DNA from: Synergistaceae bacterium
Lineage (GTDB): Bacteria; Synergistota; Synergistia; Synergistales; Aminobacteriaceae
DNA: 7,255 nucleotides
Assembly: GCA_017446645.1 (NCBI GenBank)
Contig: JAFSQO010000323.1
Span: 1-7,255, forward strand
Direction: 5' to 3'
Shown here in pieces: positions 4,918 through 7,255 of this stretch. The stretch's first letter is position 1; each line of letters begins with the position of its first letter. The notes beneath the pieces were generated by a model, which did no database searches, was not told the DNA's origin, and worked only from the letters and a program-made list of their open reading frames with translations. The position numbers were made by a program, and so were the translations under genes.

Positions 4918-6417
4918 TTGCAGGATAATATACTCGAAATGACCGGAATTACTATGCAGTTTCCAGGCGTAAAAGCTCTCGATAACGTAGACTTCTCGTT
5001 AAGGGCAGGTGAAATTCACTCACTGTTAGGCGAAAACGGTGCAGGCAAGTCAACCCTCATAAAGTGCCTCACAGGTGTAAATCACATGGATTCAGGCAAA
5101 ATCTTACTGGACGGCAGAGAGATAAAACCCTCAAGTCCCCGTGAAGCAATCGAGCAGGGAATTTCTACAGTGTTTCAGGAAGTCAATTTATGCCCAAATC
5201 TCAGTGTTGCAGAAAATATCTTCGTAGGCCGTCAGCCCATGAAGCATGGCCAAATCAACTGGAGCGAGATTAACTCAAGAGCCAGTGAATTAATGAGCCG
5301 TTTTCACCTCGATATTGACGTAACAAGGCCGTTATCGTATTATTCTACAGCAATACAGCAGATGACCTCGATAGCCCGTGCAGTTGATATTAAGGCGAAG
5401 ATCTTAATACTCGATGAACCCACAAGCTCACTTGACGAGAACGAAGTGCAATTATTATTTAACGTAATGCGTGATTTAAAAGGTGAAGGCATAGGCATAA
5501 TCTTTATAACTCACTTTCTTGACCAGATTTACGCAGTTTCTGACAGAATGACGATATTGCGAAATGGCCATCTTGTAGGCACCTATGGCATAAACGAGTT
5601 AAGCAAGGTCGAACTAGTCACCAAAATGGTCGGTAAAGACATGGACGTGATATTTAACCTGAAACGTTCTGACGTAAAACCAGATGCTGACTACATGCTC
5701 AAGGCCGAACACATAGGAGACGCTTCACACATCAATGATATATCTATAACTCTCAAGAAGGGCGAACTGATTGGCTTTGCAGGCTTATTAGGCAGCGGCA
5801 GAACTGAGACCGCAGAAATGCTTTTCGGGGCAAGCAAGACAGTGAAAGGCGAAATATATCTGGACGGCCAAAAACTCACTCTGACACAGCCGTTTGACGC
5901 GATAAAGGCTAATATAGCGTTTTGCCCGGAAGACAGAAAGCGTGACGGTATAATCGGCGATTTATCTATCCGTGAGAATATAATGCTCGCAGTCCAGTCA
6001 CGAAGGGGCTTCATGAAACCCATGACAAAGCAGGAGCAGACTGAACTCGCTGACAAATACATAAAGCTACTGGGAATTGCAACACCTGACTGTGAGAAAA
6101 AAGCCGGCGAATTATCCGGAGGCAACCAGCAAAAAGTCATTCTGGCCCGTTGGATGGCTGCCCAGCCGAAAGTCCTGATACTTGACGAACCAACAAGAGG
6201 CATAGACATAGGGGCAAAGGCAGAGATTCAAAGGTTAATGCTCGAAATGTGCGGCGAAGGGGTGAGCGTAATCTTCATCAGTTCAGAACTTGACGAGATA
6301 ATACGCTGCTCAAACAGGATAATTATCATGAGAGACCGTGAGAAAGTTGCAGAAATCGACGGCTCATCTTGCACTCAACAGGATATTTTGAAGATAATCG
6401 CGGAAGGAGCTGCATAA
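4918..6417 (+). CDS. ytfR: Galactofuranose-type sugar ABC transporter, double ATPase
   Basis: This 499-residue cytoplasmic protein has two fused nucleotide-binding domains that drive sugar import, the layout of the ribose/galactose (RbsA/MglA) group. Numbering is from the TTG start. Domain 1 has Walker A GENGAGKST (38-46), a Q-loop in FQEVNL (86-91), a degenerate signature YSTAIQQ (142-148) and Walker B ILILDEPT (162-169), followed by an HFLDQ switch block (199-203). Domain 2 has the altered Walker A GLLGSGRTE (289-297), with Arg where Lys is usual; this is typical of the group and implies weak or no hydrolysis there. It is followed by FCPEDRKRDGI (335-345), the signature LSGGNQQK (399-406) and Walker B LILDEPTRGID (420-430). 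Blocks such as HFLDQ, LLGSGRTETAE and CPEDRK.DGII match E. coli YtfR as I recall it. It is separated by 1 nt from ytfT. Confidence 0.95.
   Translation: MQDNILEMTGITMQFPGVKALDNVDFSLRAGEIHSLLGENGAGKSTLIKCLTGVNHMDSGKILLDGREIKPSSPREAIEQGISTVFQEVNLCPNLSVAENIFVGRQPMKHGQINWSEINSRASELMSRFHLDIDVTRPLSYYSTAIQQMTSIARAVDIKAKILILDEPTSSLDENEVQLLFNVMRDLKGEGIGIIFITHFLDQIYAVSDRMTILRNGHLVGTYGINELSKVELVTKMVGKDMDVIFNLKRSDVKPDADYMLKAEHIGDASHINDISITLKKGELIGFAGLLGSGRTETAEMLFGASKTVKGEIYLDGQKLTLTQPFDAIKANIAFCPEDRKRDGIIGDLSIRENIMLAVQSRRGFMKPMTKQEQTELADKYIKLLGIATPDCEKKAGELSGGNQQKVILARWMAAQPKVLILDEPTRGIDIGAKAEIQRLMLEMCGEGVSVIFISSELDEIIRCSNRIIIMRDREKVAEIDGSSCTQQDILKIIAEGAA
6402..6409 (+). promoter_or_regulatory. Ribosome-binding site of ytfT inside the ytfR 3' end
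   Basis: GGAAGGAG lies within the last codons of ytfR, 9 nt before the ATG at 6419. Only one base separates the ytfR stop from that ATG, so the two genes are probably translationally coupled. Confidence 0.7.
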
Positions 6418-6418
6418 T

Positions 6419-7255
6419 ATGCATAATAATAAAAATTTTGCGTTATCCGGATTAATGCAGTCAAAAGTTACCTGGGCAGTCATTGCAGAGTTATTAATCT
6501 TGCTTGTGTGCTTTATCATTCGTCCTGACTTTTTCTCGATAAGCTATCAGCCTTCAACTGGAATGCTTTACGGGAGTTTAATCGACATAGTAAATCGATC
6601 AGCAGAGATTACGATTATATCAATGGGTATGACTCTCGTTATCGCCCTTGGAGGTACGGATCTCTCAGTCGGTGCACTAGTTGCGGTCGCCGGAGCAATC
6701 GCGTTAAAGTTCCTGCGCTGGGACGTTCTGACATACACTACACCAGGTGATTATAGCGTTTACCCGTATGTGCTTGTCCTGACTGTGCCTTTGATAGTCT
6801 GTGCCTTAATGGGATTATTTAATGGCTTTCTTGTAGCAAAAGGAGGAATTCAGCCAATAATAGCAACGTTAATCTTAATGGTCTGCGGTCGCGGAGTTGC
6901 CCAGATTTTGACAGACGGCAAGCAGTTCACTACAGGTTATTCGCCATTTAGAGTTATTGGACAGGGGAGTTTTCTTTATCTGCCTATGCCCATAATTATC
7001 ACGATTATAGTTGTCGTTGCCGTAGCACTTTTCACTCGTAAAACAGCTTTCGGAGCCTTCGTTGAGTCAGTCGGTGTAAATCCCAGTGCAAGCAGGTTAT
7101 CAGGAATTAAGGCTCACACTGTTATATTAATCGTCTTCATGATAACAGGTTTATTATCAGGTATTGCAGGTTTGATTTACTCAAGCCGTATAATGTCAAA
7201 TGACTCTAACAATGCTGGCCTGAATTTCGAGATGGACGCGATTCTTGCAGTCGTA
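6419..7255 (+). CDS. ytfT: Galactofuranose-type sugar ABC transporter, permease, 3' end cut by window edge
   Basis: This inner-membrane permease of the sugar ABC importer (RbsC/MglC group) forms the translocation channel. 279 residues are visible and the frame is open at the right edge; the E. coli protein is about 340 residues, so roughly 60 are missing. Hydrophobic segments lie near 18-34, 62-78, 84-97, 116-140, 143-158, 188-206 and 233-256. Blocks matching E. coli YtfT, as I recall it, are SLIDIVNRSA (53-62), MGMTLVIALGGTDLSVGA (69-86), IQPIIATLILMVCGRGVAQ (144-162), LFTRKTAFGAFVESVGVN (204-221) and NNAGLNFEMDAILAVV (264-279). The start ATG follows the ytfR stop after one base. In E. coli a second permease gene, yjfF, follows; whether it does here lies outside the window. 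Confidence 0.93.
   Translation, partial: MHNNKNFALSGLMQSKVTWAVIAELLILLVCFIIRPDFFSISYQPSTGMLYGSLIDIVNRSAEITIISMGMTLVIALGGTDLSVGALVAVAGAIALKFLRWDVLTYTTPGDYSVYPYVLVLTVPLIVCALMGLFNGFLVAKGGIQPIIATLILMVCGRGVAQILTDGKQFTTGYSPFRVIGQGSFLYLPMPIIITIIVVVAVALFTRKTAFGAFVESVGVNPSASRLSGIKAHTVILIVFMITGLLSGIAGLIYSSRIMSNDSNNAGLNFEMDAILAVV

Noticed and set aside
5785..5820. Loss of the Walker A lysine in the second YtfR domain as a defect
   Set aside because: Arg in GSGRTE is normal for the second domain of this double-ATPase group, so it is not a mutation peculiar to this gene.
5691..6209. 172-codon open frame on the minus strand
   Set aside because: It lies wholly inside ytfR, which has intact ABC ATPase motifs in its own frame; the minus frame has no ribosome-binding site or recognisable domain.

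Overview
The window comes from a moderately AT-rich bacterial chromosome and holds six genes, two of them cut by the window edges. The layout is: a threonine ammonia-lyase gene (-, 3' end missing); a RadD-like superfamily 2 helicase gene (+); galM, aldose 1-epimerase (-); then a (+) operon of ytfQ, ytfR and ytfT encoding a galactofuranose-type ABC importer, with ytfT running off the right edge. There is no sign of a prophage, insertion sequence, CRISPR array, tRNA or rRNA. Strong purine-rich Shine-Dalgarno sites, frequent TTG starts (three of six genes) and sugar-import genes fit an anaerobic, host- or gut-associated bacterium. I lean weakly towards Synergistota or a similar lineage, but the sequence alone does not settle this.

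Left part (1-963): the threonine ammonia-lyase and helicase genes diverge from a 76-bp AT-rich gap. The gap contains the palindrome ATTATATAAT, which reads as a TATAAT -10 box on both strands. Both genes start at TTG, and each has an out-of-frame ATG just upstream that opens a very short reading frame. Middle part (964-3656): the helicase and galM converge, and their stop codons overlap in a shared TTAA, leaving no room for an ordinary terminator between them.

Right part (3657-7255): galM and ytfQ diverge from a 129-bp gap with overlapping promoter-like elements. The ytfQRT products (periplasmic binding protein, double ATPase, permease) closely follow the E. coli YtfQ, YtfR and YtfT sequences as I remember them, so galactofuranose import is the best reading. 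GalM would interconvert the anomers of the imported sugar. Between ytfQ and ytfR lies a 124-bp region with a long imperfect hairpin followed by nine T residues. It looks like an intrinsic terminator or attenuator that would let the binding protein be made in excess of the ATPase and permease, and it may derive from a dispersed palindromic repeat.

I found no clearly undescribed system. The items most worth a second look are the ytfQ-ytfR intercistronic element, the Lys-Ala in place of Lys-Ser/Thr in the helicase Walker A motif, and the symmetrical TTG-start arrangement in the first divergent promoter.
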